This document shows positions 1-7,236 of a stretch of DNA of 7,236 nt, one piece after another. The position numbers and the translations under genes are program-made. This stretch comes from Planctomycetota bacterium. GTDB lineage: Bacteria; Planctomycetota; Planctomycetia; Pirellulales; Pirellulaceae. The notes beneath the pieces were generated by a model. That model ran no database searches and had not been told where the DNA came from. It saw only the letters and a program-made list of their open reading frames with translations. The first letter of the stretch is position 1, and every line of letters starts with the position of its first letter. The DNA is taken from positions 1 to 7,236 of the forward strand of contig JAJSAJ010000348.1 of NCBI GenBank assembly GCA_024274855.1, read 5' to 3'.

Positions 1-383
1 GTGGTGCCGCTTCGGCTCGCTTCCACCGTCCACCATCGGGTCTGGGCCTGTCCGAGCCGGCCATCGCATCACTGAAGGCTGCTCGTCTACTGGAAACGGA
101 CATCAAAATGTGGGATGTCGAGCCGGCCAATCATCTGCTGGATGACCGAAAAGAAAACGAAGCTTATTTGGCTGCGAAACCCGGTCTGCTCTATGCACTC
201 TACTTCACCAATGGCGGATCGGTTTCGCTCGATCTTTCACGGCATCCACATAAGTACCAATTAAGATGGATCAACATCGACACGGGCCAACGAGCGGGCA
301 AGAGAGCGACCATCGAAGGAGGAAAACGCGTGCAAGTTGATGCGCCAGGCACGGGCAGTTGGATCGCGACCATTAAGCGGTAG
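1..383 (+). CDS. C-terminal part of a DUF4038-type glycoside hydrolase-like protein (5' partial)
   Basis: The reading frame (first full codon at position 3) is open from the window edge to a TAG stop at 381-383, giving the last 126 residues of a longer protein whose start lies outside. The visible part starts with a helical stretch (GAASARFHRP, then SLKAARLLE), then WDVEP, and ends in a small beta-rich domain with YALYFTNGGSVSLDLS, the RWINIDTGQ strand and a closing APGTGSWIATIKR. This resembles the 'putative collagen-binding domain' that ends many DUF4038/apiosidase-like glycosidases, in which an NGGSV..DLS strand and an R-W-x-(D/N)-x-x-T-G-x turn are usual. The catalytic barrel would lie upstream and is not visible, so enzymatic activity and substrate are inferred from family only. 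It is transcribed toward the symporter gene (convergent). The internal ATG at 108 is unlikely to be the start, because coding-like sequence continues upstream of it. Confidence 0.72.
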   Translation, partial: GAASARFHRPPSGLGLSEPAIASLKAARLLETDIKMWDVEPANHLLDDRKENEAYLAAKPGLLYALYFTNGGSVSLDLSRHPHKYQLRWINIDTGQRAGKRATIEGGKRVQVDAPGTGSWIATIKR

Positions 384-507
384 CTCGAATTCGGCGGTGG
401 CCATGCCGCTTCGTGGGTAGTTGGACTTAGGACCGGCGGATCAATGGTTGTCGCGTTTATTGGAGGGCGTTCATGCGGCGATCCTCCTTAGCTGCGAGAC
501 TGATTCA

Positions 508-528
508 CCCATGGGGCGAGCCCATGGG
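508..528. terminator. CCCATGGG hairpin between convergent genes, possible bidirectional terminator
   Basis: CCCATGGG at 508-515 and again at 521-528 flank the loop GCGAG. Each arm is itself a palindrome, so the copies form a perfect 8-bp stem and the element is also a direct repeat. It lies 35 bases past the symporter stop and about 125 bases past the stop of the upstream gene, where a shared terminator would be expected. No T-tract follows on either strand, so it is not a canonical intrinsic terminator. The rest of the 384-562 gap shows nothing I can name. Confidence 0.35.
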
Positions 529-562
529 GGTCTGTACGTGGAAGAATGCGACTGGCGAATCC

Positions 563-2326
<1,764 letters not shown>

Positions 2327-2330
2327 GCCG

Positions 2331-2337
2331 TCTCCTT
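2331..2337 (-). promoter_or_regulatory. Shine-Dalgarno site of the symporter gene
   Basis: On the minus strand AAGGAGA lies four bases upstream of the ATG at 2326. It is a near-perfect anti-16S match and fixes the start, allowing the symporter to be translated independently of the kinase 207 bases upstream. Confidence 0.8.
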
Positions 2338-2421
2338 CGTTTCAACAGAATCCTCAAATATGTCAACTCGAAGTGATCGCATCTCAGCGCACAAGAATAT
2401 CCGATTGCCGCGCCCTATGCC

Positions 2422-2434
2422 ATGCCGTAGGCAT
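2422..2434. repeat. Short inverted repeat in the kinase-symporter gap
   Basis: ATGCC-GTA-GGCAT forms a 5-bp stem with a 3-base loop, and four T residues follow on the plus strand. In the minus-strand transcript those become A residues before the stem, so it does not read as a terminator for the operon. It is short enough to be chance. Confidence 0.2.
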
Positions 2435-2468
2435 TTTCCTGTTTTCCTAGTCTTCTTCGCCAGATCCC

Positions 2469-2486
2469 CAGTCTGAAACCAGACTG
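2469..2486. repeat. CAGTCTG/CAGACTG hairpin downstream of the kinase gene
   Basis: A perfect 7-bp inverted repeat, CAGTCTG (2469-2475) and CAGACTG (2480-2486), has a 4-base loop and lies 47 bases after the kinase stop codon. No U-tract follows in the minus-strand transcript, so full termination is unlikely. It could act as a weak terminator, an RNA-processing site or a 3'-end stabiliser that separates kinase and symporter expression. The rest of the 2327-2533 gap holds no gene I can support. Confidence 0.35.
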
Positions 2487-2533
2487 AATACAACACTTCG
2501 CACCGAACACGTCGGACCAGCAGTAACAAGTTA

Positions 2534-4039
2534 TCAAGCGCCAAACAGACTGGGGTCCACAGCCAATCGAGGAAACTGGTCCGCGCCGTCCGACGAACCG
2601 GAAAACACCAATTCCGGGTGCCCGGTTTCATGGTGGTAGCGTTGAGCGATACGAGCAACCACATCAGCCGCATCGACGGTACCGAGCACGGCGACGGTAC
2701 CGCCGCTTCCACCGCCGGTGATCTTGGCACCAAACAGTCCGTGCTGCTTGCCACACTCACCAACAAGTTCCACAACTCGATCTGTTTCGTTCGAGCCGAG
2801 CCCACATGCCGAGTAACTTGCATGGGAGTCGAACATGAGCTGGCCCATTTCCATCAAGCTGGTTTCGCACAACGCCCCAGTCAGCAGCTCGGCGAAACGC
2901 CGCACGCGACCAGCCTCGGCAATGGGGTGCCAGGTTGGCTGGTGGACGGCGTAGCTCCTGGCGGGATCAACTCGCGTCACGGAGTCCGTGGTCCCGGCAT
3001 AGCGTGCCAGAAACTCGGCCCCCTGCATGGTTTCCGGCAAGCGACCGGCATAGCACCGCCGGAACTCGTCCACGGTCAGATTCGCCAAATAACCGTGCCA
3101 GCGAGGATCGTGGATATGCACGACGCCGTTCTGGTCCGGCGAACTGACCTTCAAGCCCGCCAGATCGGCGATGATCCGGTACCCCATGAAGGCACCGGTC
3201 CGCACGGCTCCGTAATCACTTCCAGAAACCGCATGCCGAATCCCCGAGTCAATTCCCCAGAATCCAATTCCTGGTGGAAGGGAGACGAACTGCTGCACGT
3301 CCGCCGGCTGGCAGAGCAGCGCAAGTAGTTTTCGTTTCCGTCCCAAGGAAGCCGTCATCTGATCCATGATGCCACACGGGGCTCCAACGATACCGTTCTC
3401 GGCGATTTGGCAAATGCGTGCCAATCGAGCCCCATCAAGTTGTCGTTGTAGCTACTGGCAGGCAGCTTGAAGCACGGCAACCTCCATCGCTGCCGACGAA
3501 CTGACTCCTTTTCCTTCGGGAACCGCGGAAGCAACCAGTATCCGCATCCCACCTTTCCAACGCCAGCCACACTCCTTGGCCAATGCAAGCAACACACCGA
3601 TGCCGTAGGCGGCCCACGCATTCCGCGGATCCTGACGGAAAAAGGACCCGGCAACACAAGCATCCTCGGATACCCACTGCCACAATTGCTGAACCGTCGC
3701 GCGAAACAATCGAGTGGGCAATCCAGCCTGCTCCGGTAGACTGGCTATCGAAATCAGATTGGAATCGTCTCGCTGGACCGCGGCAAACGTTGCACGGGCC
3801 ATTGGTAACTGCAGGACAAGCGATCCGCTGTAGTCGGCAATGCCGCCCATGACATCTAGCCGCCCCGGTGCTCGGGCAATGTGGACCGGGCGATTCGGAA
3901 GAAAAAAACCGCGACCATTTTCATCTCGAAGTCCTGTGGGCGTGCCCTGGAGCAGGGTATTCAGATCGGGAAAACGGCGAATGGCGAGAGATAGCGGGCT
4001 AGTCGGTTCTTGGGAGCTTGAAGAAATCTGGTCCGACAT
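2534..4039 (-). pseudogene. galK: GHMP-family galactokinase (plant L-arabinokinase-like), interrupted by one in-frame TAG
   Basis: Read through its single internal stop, this frame gives 501 residues of a GHMP sugar kinase, which would phosphorylate galactose (or L-arabinose) at C1 with ATP in the cytoplasm. Motif 1, ARAPGRLDVMGGIADYSGS (55-73), matches the kinase half of plant ARA1 rather than the G-E-H-T-D-Y form of E. coli GalK. Motif 2 is EGKGVSSSAAMEVAVLQA (175-192), the phosphate loop. GAPCGIMDQMT (219-229) carries the expected catalytic Asp226, SHASYSACGLGSNETDR lies near 405-421, and motif 3 is ITGGGSGG (440-447). Codon 196 (3452-3454) is TAG. The frame and length on both sides fit the family, so one base change explains the break. 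Without read-through, translation gives a 195-residue N-terminal piece with no catalytic Asp. A TTG at 3424 could start a 296-residue remnant. The ATG at 4039 follows the galT stop by one base, implying translational coupling; an in-frame start at 4123 lies inside galT and is less likely. The final stop is TGA. Substrate is inferred from the galT neighbour. Confidence 0.85.
3452..3454 (-). other. In-frame amber (TAG) codon inside the sugar kinase
   Basis: The minus-strand codons run GCT GCC TGC CAG TAG CTA CAA CGA. Before the stop is the helix after the phosphate loop (VAVLQAACQ); after it comes LQRQLDGARLARICQ, leading to GAPCGIMDQMT. Relatives usually have about the same number of residues here (a pattern like QALAAAYGLELDG), so no residues appear lost or gained. 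CAG to TAG, or TAC/TAT to TAG, would each be a single change. A tandem TGCC TGCC lies just before it, so a slippage event is also conceivable but would need a second compensating change. Confidence 0.85.
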
Positions 4040-4040
4040 T

Positions 4041-5078
4041 TCAGACAGAACCCCTCGCGTGTTTGTAATGAGTGGGTTTCTGGACGCGCAATTCCGCGGC
4101 CTTTTCCTCGGGAGACGTATCACTCAAGAAATTCCCACCGCCGATCTCCGGGCCCGCCAGATACTTCATTAGATTGGGTTTCCGCAGCGGCGGATGCAAT
4201 TCGATATGAAAATGAAAGCCATCGTGCGAGTTGCCATCTGTCGGTGCCTGGTGTAATGCCATGACGTATGGGAACGAAGACCGCCAGAGATTGTCGAACC
4301 GGACCAGAACTTCATGCAACACGCGCGCCAAGTCGCGAAGCTCGCTTCGCGACAAATCAGCGAGACTGGCGTGTCGCTGCTTCGGAACGACAAATGTCTC
4401 ATACGCGTAGCGAGCAAAATAGGGGACAAACGCAATCGCAGACCCCTGTTCACAAACGACGCGCCGTCCGTCGGCGCGCTCCGCGGCCACGATATCCTCC
4501 ATCAACACGCGACGGTGGTCTTGCCAGTACCTGCCACAAGCCGAGACTTCCGTTTCGATCGTCTTGAAGACGAAGTTCGTCGCATAAATCTGGCAGTGCG
4601 GATGAGGATTGGATACGCCCACGACGCGACCTTTGTTTTCGAAAACCAGCACATGGGCAATATCGGCTCGTGCACCTAGCTGCCGGTACTCGGCTCGCCA
4701 AGCCGCAAAAAGTGAAATGATTCGCGTTGGAGTCAACTCGGCAAGCGTGACGTTGTGCCGCGGACTGTAACAGACAACACGAGACTCGCCCGTCGCGGGG
4801 CGGTTTCGATAAACGCTCGGCGGCCGCTCGATATCTGTCGGCGCATTCTGTCCGACACAAGGCATGTCGTTGTCGAAAACAAAAATACCTGTGTACTGGT
4901 CGTTCACGATTCCACTTGTTCGCCGATTTCCGGGACATAACGGGCAACGTTTGTCGTAAGGCATTGCAATCGCGCCACGCCGTTGCACGGCCCGCCCGGA
5001 CCAAGGCCGGTCATTTCGATGAGCGGCCACCATAATCCACTCCTCGCGCAGTGGATGCCAACGCTGCTCCCACGTCAT
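4041..5078 (-). CDS. galT: Galactose-1-phosphate uridylyltransferase
   Basis: GalT is a cytoplasmic Leloir-pathway enzyme that swaps UMP between UDP-glucose and galactose-1-phosphate through a uridylylated histidine. Counting from the TTG at 5090, the protein shows a CPLC zinc pair (C49, C52), SPRHNVTLAEL with H112, and the hallmark SNPHPHCQ (160-167). H165 there is the expected nucleophile; the fourth motif position is Cys where E. coli has Gly. H280 lies in MALHQAP, and FHFHIELHPP (292-301) supplies the second metal-site histidines. The C-terminal KYLAGPEIGGGNFLSDTSPEEKA is typical of the family, and the length is normal. I chose the ATG at 5078 (345 residues) because AAAGGAG at 5091-5097 directly abuts the TTG with no spacer but stands 12 bases before the ATG; the TTG would give 349. 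The TGA stop is one base before the kinase ATG. It is first in the galT-kinase-symporter operon and divergent from the hydrolase. Confidence 0.93.
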   Translation of the reverse strand: MTWEQRWHPLREEWIMVAAHRNDRPWSGRAVQRRGAIAMPYDKRCPLCPGNRRTSGIVNDQYTGIFVFDNDMPCVGQNAPTDIERPPSVYRNRPATGESRVVCYSPRHNVTLAELTPTRIISLFAAWRAEYRQLGARADIAHVLVFENKGRVVGVSNPHPHCQIYATNFVFKTIETEVSACGRYWQDHRRVLMEDIVAAERADGRRVVCEQGSAIAFVPYFARYAYETFVVPKQRHASLADLSRSELRDLARVLHEVLVRFDNLWRSSFPYVMALHQAPTDGNSHDGFHFHIELHPPLRKPNLMKYLAGPEIGGGNFLSDTSPEEKAAELRVQKPTHYKHARGSV

Positions 5079-5090
5079 ATCCTTATACAA

Positions 5091-5097
5091 CTCCTTT
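5091..5097 (-). promoter_or_regulatory. Shine-Dalgarno site of galT
   Basis: AAAGGAG on the minus strand touches the possible TTG start at 5090 and lies 12 bases before the ATG at 5078. A ribosome site needs some spacing, so it favours the ATG, although 12 bases is on the long side. An AAGGAT directly before the ATG is too close to serve. Confidence 0.5.
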
Positions 5098-5185
5098 CCG
5101 TTCTGTCGGAAATAGACCGTGCCGAAACGCTAGTGTATCATAGACCCAATCATCGGTGGTCCGCTCGCGTTACACGCTCCACGAC

Positions 5186-5192
5186 AAGGTGA
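5186..5192 (+). promoter_or_regulatory. Shine-Dalgarno site of the secreted hydrolase
   Basis: AAGGTGA lies four bases upstream of the ATG at 5197. It supports that start, which is also the one giving a complete signal peptide. Confidence 0.65.
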
Positions 5193-5196
5193 ATTC

Positions 5197-7122
5197 ATGA
5201 TCATTTGGCATTACCGTCCGCTCCACGTGCTTTTCCGGGCTATTCTGTTTCTCGTAGCGATCACATTCGACCTGTCGACGGCACAATGCGGCTTGTTGAA
5301 CGTCCTGTCCTATTCCGTTGCCGCAAAGTATACGAAGCACGAGTATCGAATTCCGATGCGTGATGGAAAGCACTTATTTACCAGCGTCTATGTACCTCGT
5401 GACGCCACAACCGGCAAGAAGTATCCGATATTGCTAACGCGCACTTGCTACTCGGTCGCTCCCTACGGCGAATCAGCCTATCACGCCTCGCTCGGCCCAA
5501 ACCGCCAACTCCAACGTGAGGGATTCATCTTTGTTTATCAGGATGTCCGAGGGGCATTTATGTCCGAAGGGACATTTGTCAACATGAGACCGCATATTGC
5601 AACCAAGAGGGGCAATGATCAAATTGACGAGAGTTCCGACACATTCGACACGATTCAATGGCTGTTGCAACACATTACCCACCACAACGGACGAGTCGGA
5701 ATGTGGGGCATTTCCTATCCAGGTTTCTATGCGGCCACCGGAATGATCGATGCCCACCCTGCGTTGAAAGCCGTCTCTCCGCAGGCCCCCATCGCCGATT
5801 GGTGGTGCGACGACTTCCATCATCAAGGGGCGTTCTTTCTTCCACATTCCTTCAACTTTATCGTTAGCTTCGGCCAGCCTCGCAAGAAACTGACAAAGGT
5901 CTGGCCACCACGGTTCCAACACGGCACGCGGGATGGGTATCAGTTCTTCATGGATCTTGGTCCACTTAAGAACGCGAACCCCAGGTATCTGCACGACCGA
6001 GTCGCCATGTGGAACAATCTTGTCGCACACCCCAACTATGACGAGTTCTGGAAATCACGCAATATCCTGCCGCATCTGAAGCATGTCGCACCGGCCGTGT
6101 TGATTGTTGGCGGATGGTTCGACGCGGAGGATCTCTACGGACCTCTGCATATTTACGCCAGTATCGAGGCAGCAAACCCAAGTATCAAGAACATGCTTGT
6201 GATGGGACCCTGGTCACATGGCGGTTGGGCTCGTGGACAGGGTGACCATCTCGGCAATATTGATTTCGGCTCCGCAACGTCCCAGTTCTTTCAGACCCAC
6301 ATCGAATCCAAGTTTTTCAACAAGTATCTTAAGGATCGCGGAGAATCGGACCTTCCGGAAGCATTCGTCTTCGAGACCGGCAGAAACCAGTGGCGCCAAT
6401 TCGATCATTGGCCCCCCCATTCATTGGCCCACCACAAGCTCTATTTGGGCCCGAAGCACACACTCGCACTCGATCACCCTCCCAAAACAGACGGGACCTT
6501 CGATCAATTCTCGAGTGACCCCAACAAGCCCGTCCCATTCATCAACGAGATTGCGATCGGGATGACCAAATCGTACATGACAGACGATCAACGATTTGCC
6601 GCACGCCACCCAGGAGTTCTCGTCTATCAAACCGATTTACTAGACCACGACCTGACACTCTGCGGTCCCCTGGTTGCCGACCTACATGTCTCCACATCTC
6701 AGACCGACGCCGACTGGATTGTCAAACTGATCGATGTCCTGCCACCTGATACGAAAGACAATCGCTTCGTGCGTCCGGGGGAACATCTGGGAGGTTATCA
6801 AATGATGGTGCGAAGCGAGGTGATCCGAGGACGTTTTCGCAACGATCCGGCAACGCCCATGCCCATGGCTCCCAACAAAGTCACTCGAATACGACTGCCG
6901 TTGCAAGACGTCCTGCACACGTTCAGAAAAGGGCATCGTGTCATGATCCAAATCCAAAGTTCATGGTTTCCTCTAGTCGACCGCAACCCGCAGAAATTCG
7001 TCGATAATATATTTCTGGCCGAGCCAACTGATTTTGTCGCCGCCATCCACCGCGTTTATCACTCGTCCCTATACGCGTCCCATCTTGACATCGGTATCCT
7101 CCCCCAAACAGCCACCCCATAA
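5197..7122 (+). CDS. Secreted CocE/NonD-family hydrolase, alpha-amino acid ester hydrolase-like
   Basis: This 641-residue alpha/beta hydrolase with a C-terminal jelly-roll domain belongs to the X-Pro dipeptidyl-peptidase S15/CocE group. The start matches secretion: a basic, then hydrophobic segment (about 8-24) and a likely signal peptidase I site after STA (29), so it should act in the periplasm or outside. The catalytic set is complete: Ser173 in GISYPG, Asp309 in GGWFDAED, His341 in GPWSHGG. Alpha-amino acid ester hydrolases (AEH) carry an additional acidic cluster that binds the substrate's alpha-amino group (D208, E309, D310 in the Xanthomonas enzyme); D206 (WWCDDF), E311 and D312 (FDAEDLYG) match it. 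YQDVRGAFMSEG (114-125) and DAHPALKAVSPQAPIADWW (185-203) also read like AEH, and the length fits. Such enzymes cleave alpha-amino acid esters and amino-beta-lactams; the natural substrate is unknown. The C-terminal domain spans roughly 410-630. It is divergent from galT with its own ribosome site, and I see no obvious functional link to sugar use. The stop is TAA. Confidence 0.9.
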   Translation: MIIWHYRPLHVLFRAILFLVAITFDLSTAQCGLLNVLSYSVAAKYTKHEYRIPMRDGKHLFTSVYVPRDATTGKKYPILLTRTCYSVAPYGESAYHASLGPNRQLQREGFIFVYQDVRGAFMSEGTFVNMRPHIATKRGNDQIDESSDTFDTIQWLLQHITHHNGRVGMWGISYPGFYAATGMIDAHPALKAVSPQAPIADWWCDDFHHQGAFFLPHSFNFIVSFGQPRKKLTKVWPPRFQHGTRDGYQFFMDLGPLKNANPRYLHDRVAMWNNLVAHPNYDEFWKSRNILPHLKHVAPAVLIVGGWFDAEDLYGPLHIYASIEAANPSIKNMLVMGPWSHGGWARGQGDHLGNIDFGSATSQFFQTHIESKFFNKYLKDRGESDLPEAFVFETGRNQWRQFDHWPPHSLAHHKLYLGPKHTLALDHPPKTDGTFDQFSSDPNKPVPFINEIAIGMTKSYMTDDQRFAARHPGVLVYQTDLLDHDLTLCGPLVADLHVSTSQTDADWIVKLIDVLPPDTKDNRFVRPGEHLGGYQMMVRSEVIRGRFRNDPATPMPMAPNKVTRIRLPLQDVLHTFRKGHRVMIQIQSSWFPLVDRNPQKFVDNIFLAEPTDFVAAIHRVYHSSLYASHLDIGILPQTATP

Positions 7123-7170
7123 GTCGCCACAACGACACGTACTTGACCAAGCCATTTTCGGATTCAACAC

Positions 7171-7236
7171 GTGAATACTTCAAATCCGGTTCGCGCAGCG
7201 GACGAGGGCAAAGAATCATCCGAACGCCCCACCAAA
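7171..7236 (+). CDS. Possible start of a following gene (3' partial, unrecognised)
   Basis: A GTG at 7171 opens a frame that stays open to the window edge (22 codons, starting MNTSNPVRAADEGK). The residues are polar, as in a soluble N-terminal tail, and match no family I recognise. There is no clear ribosome site upstream and the piece is too short for coding statistics. The stretch 7123-7170 shows no terminator or other signal. Confidence 0.22.
   Translation, partial: MNTSNPVRAADEGKESSERPTK

Larger units (their letters stand above)
5079..5196. promoter_or_regulatory. Divergent intergenic region carrying both upstream promoters
   Basis: This 118-base stretch separates the galT start from the hydrolase start and must hold, or lie next to, the promoters for both directions. 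Near 5136-5145 the sequence GTATCATAGA offers -10-like hexamers on either strand (TATCAT on +, TATGAT on -). No convincing -35 partner is present at 16-18 bases for either, so I do not place a promoter. I see no clear operator palindrome. Confidence 0.35.

Noticed and set aside
2361..2366. A perfect TTGACA -35 box on the minus strand upstream of the symporter
   Set aside because: At 16-18 bases downstream the sequence is GAAACG-like, not a -10 box, and transcription would start almost at the ribosome site. I treat it as chance.
2674..2708. Repeated CGACGGTACCG in the kinase gene
   Set aside because: It encodes two similar peptide bits (GTVAV and GTVDA) within the coding sequence. It occurs only twice and does not look like a mobile or regulatory repeat.
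3355..3663. A minus-strand frame reading ASSYNDNLMG across the amber codon, suggesting a frameshift instead of a nonsense mutation
   Set aside because: The kinase motifs on both sides of the TAG are in the same frame, so a frameshift would need two compensating changes within about 20 bases. One substitution is simpler.

Overview
The window looks like chromosomal DNA from a free-living Gram-negative bacterium, most likely a planctomycete (Planctomycetota, Pirellulales-like). This rests on protein style only: a collagen-binding-type C-terminal domain of the DUF4038 glycoside hydrolase class, an animal-SGLT-like sodium/sugar symporter, a galactokinase resembling the kinase half of plant L-arabinokinase, and a secreted alpha-amino acid ester hydrolase-like protein. 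No rRNA, tRNA or marker gene confirms the lineage. Base composition looks even and moderately GC-rich, with no sign of an insertion sequence, phage, CRISPR array or recent transfer.

Layout, left to right. (1) Positions 1-383, + strand: the 3' end of a gene whose product ends in a beta-sandwich typical of DUF4038/apiosidase-like glycosidases. (2) 384-562: a convergent intergenic gap with a perfect CCCATGGG hairpin. (3) 563-2326, - strand: a complete sodium:sugar symporter. (4) 2327-2533: a gap with two small hairpins. (5) 2534-4039, - strand: a GHMP-family galactokinase/arabinokinase-like gene, full length but split by one in-frame TAG at 3452-3454. (6) 4041-5078, - strand: galactose-1-phosphate uridylyltransferase (galT), one base from the kinase start. 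(7) 5079-5196: a divergent intergenic region. (8) 5197-7122, + strand: a secreted CocE/NonD (S15-like) hydrolase carrying the full catalytic set of alpha-amino acid ester hydrolases. (9) 7123-7236: mostly non-coding, with a possible gene start at the edge.

The three minus-strand genes read galT, kinase, symporter and form a plausible sugar-use operon: the symporter imports galactose (or a related sugar) with sodium, the kinase phosphorylates C1, and GalT exchanges the sugar-1-phosphate with UDP-glucose. No galE or galM is visible, so the pathway would need genes elsewhere. The main anomaly is the amber codon inside the kinase, between the phosphate-binding loop and the catalytic aspartate. 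Both flanks are well conserved and in the same frame, so it is a recent nonsense mutation, a sequence error, or a read-through site. I do not see a clearly new multi-gene system here.
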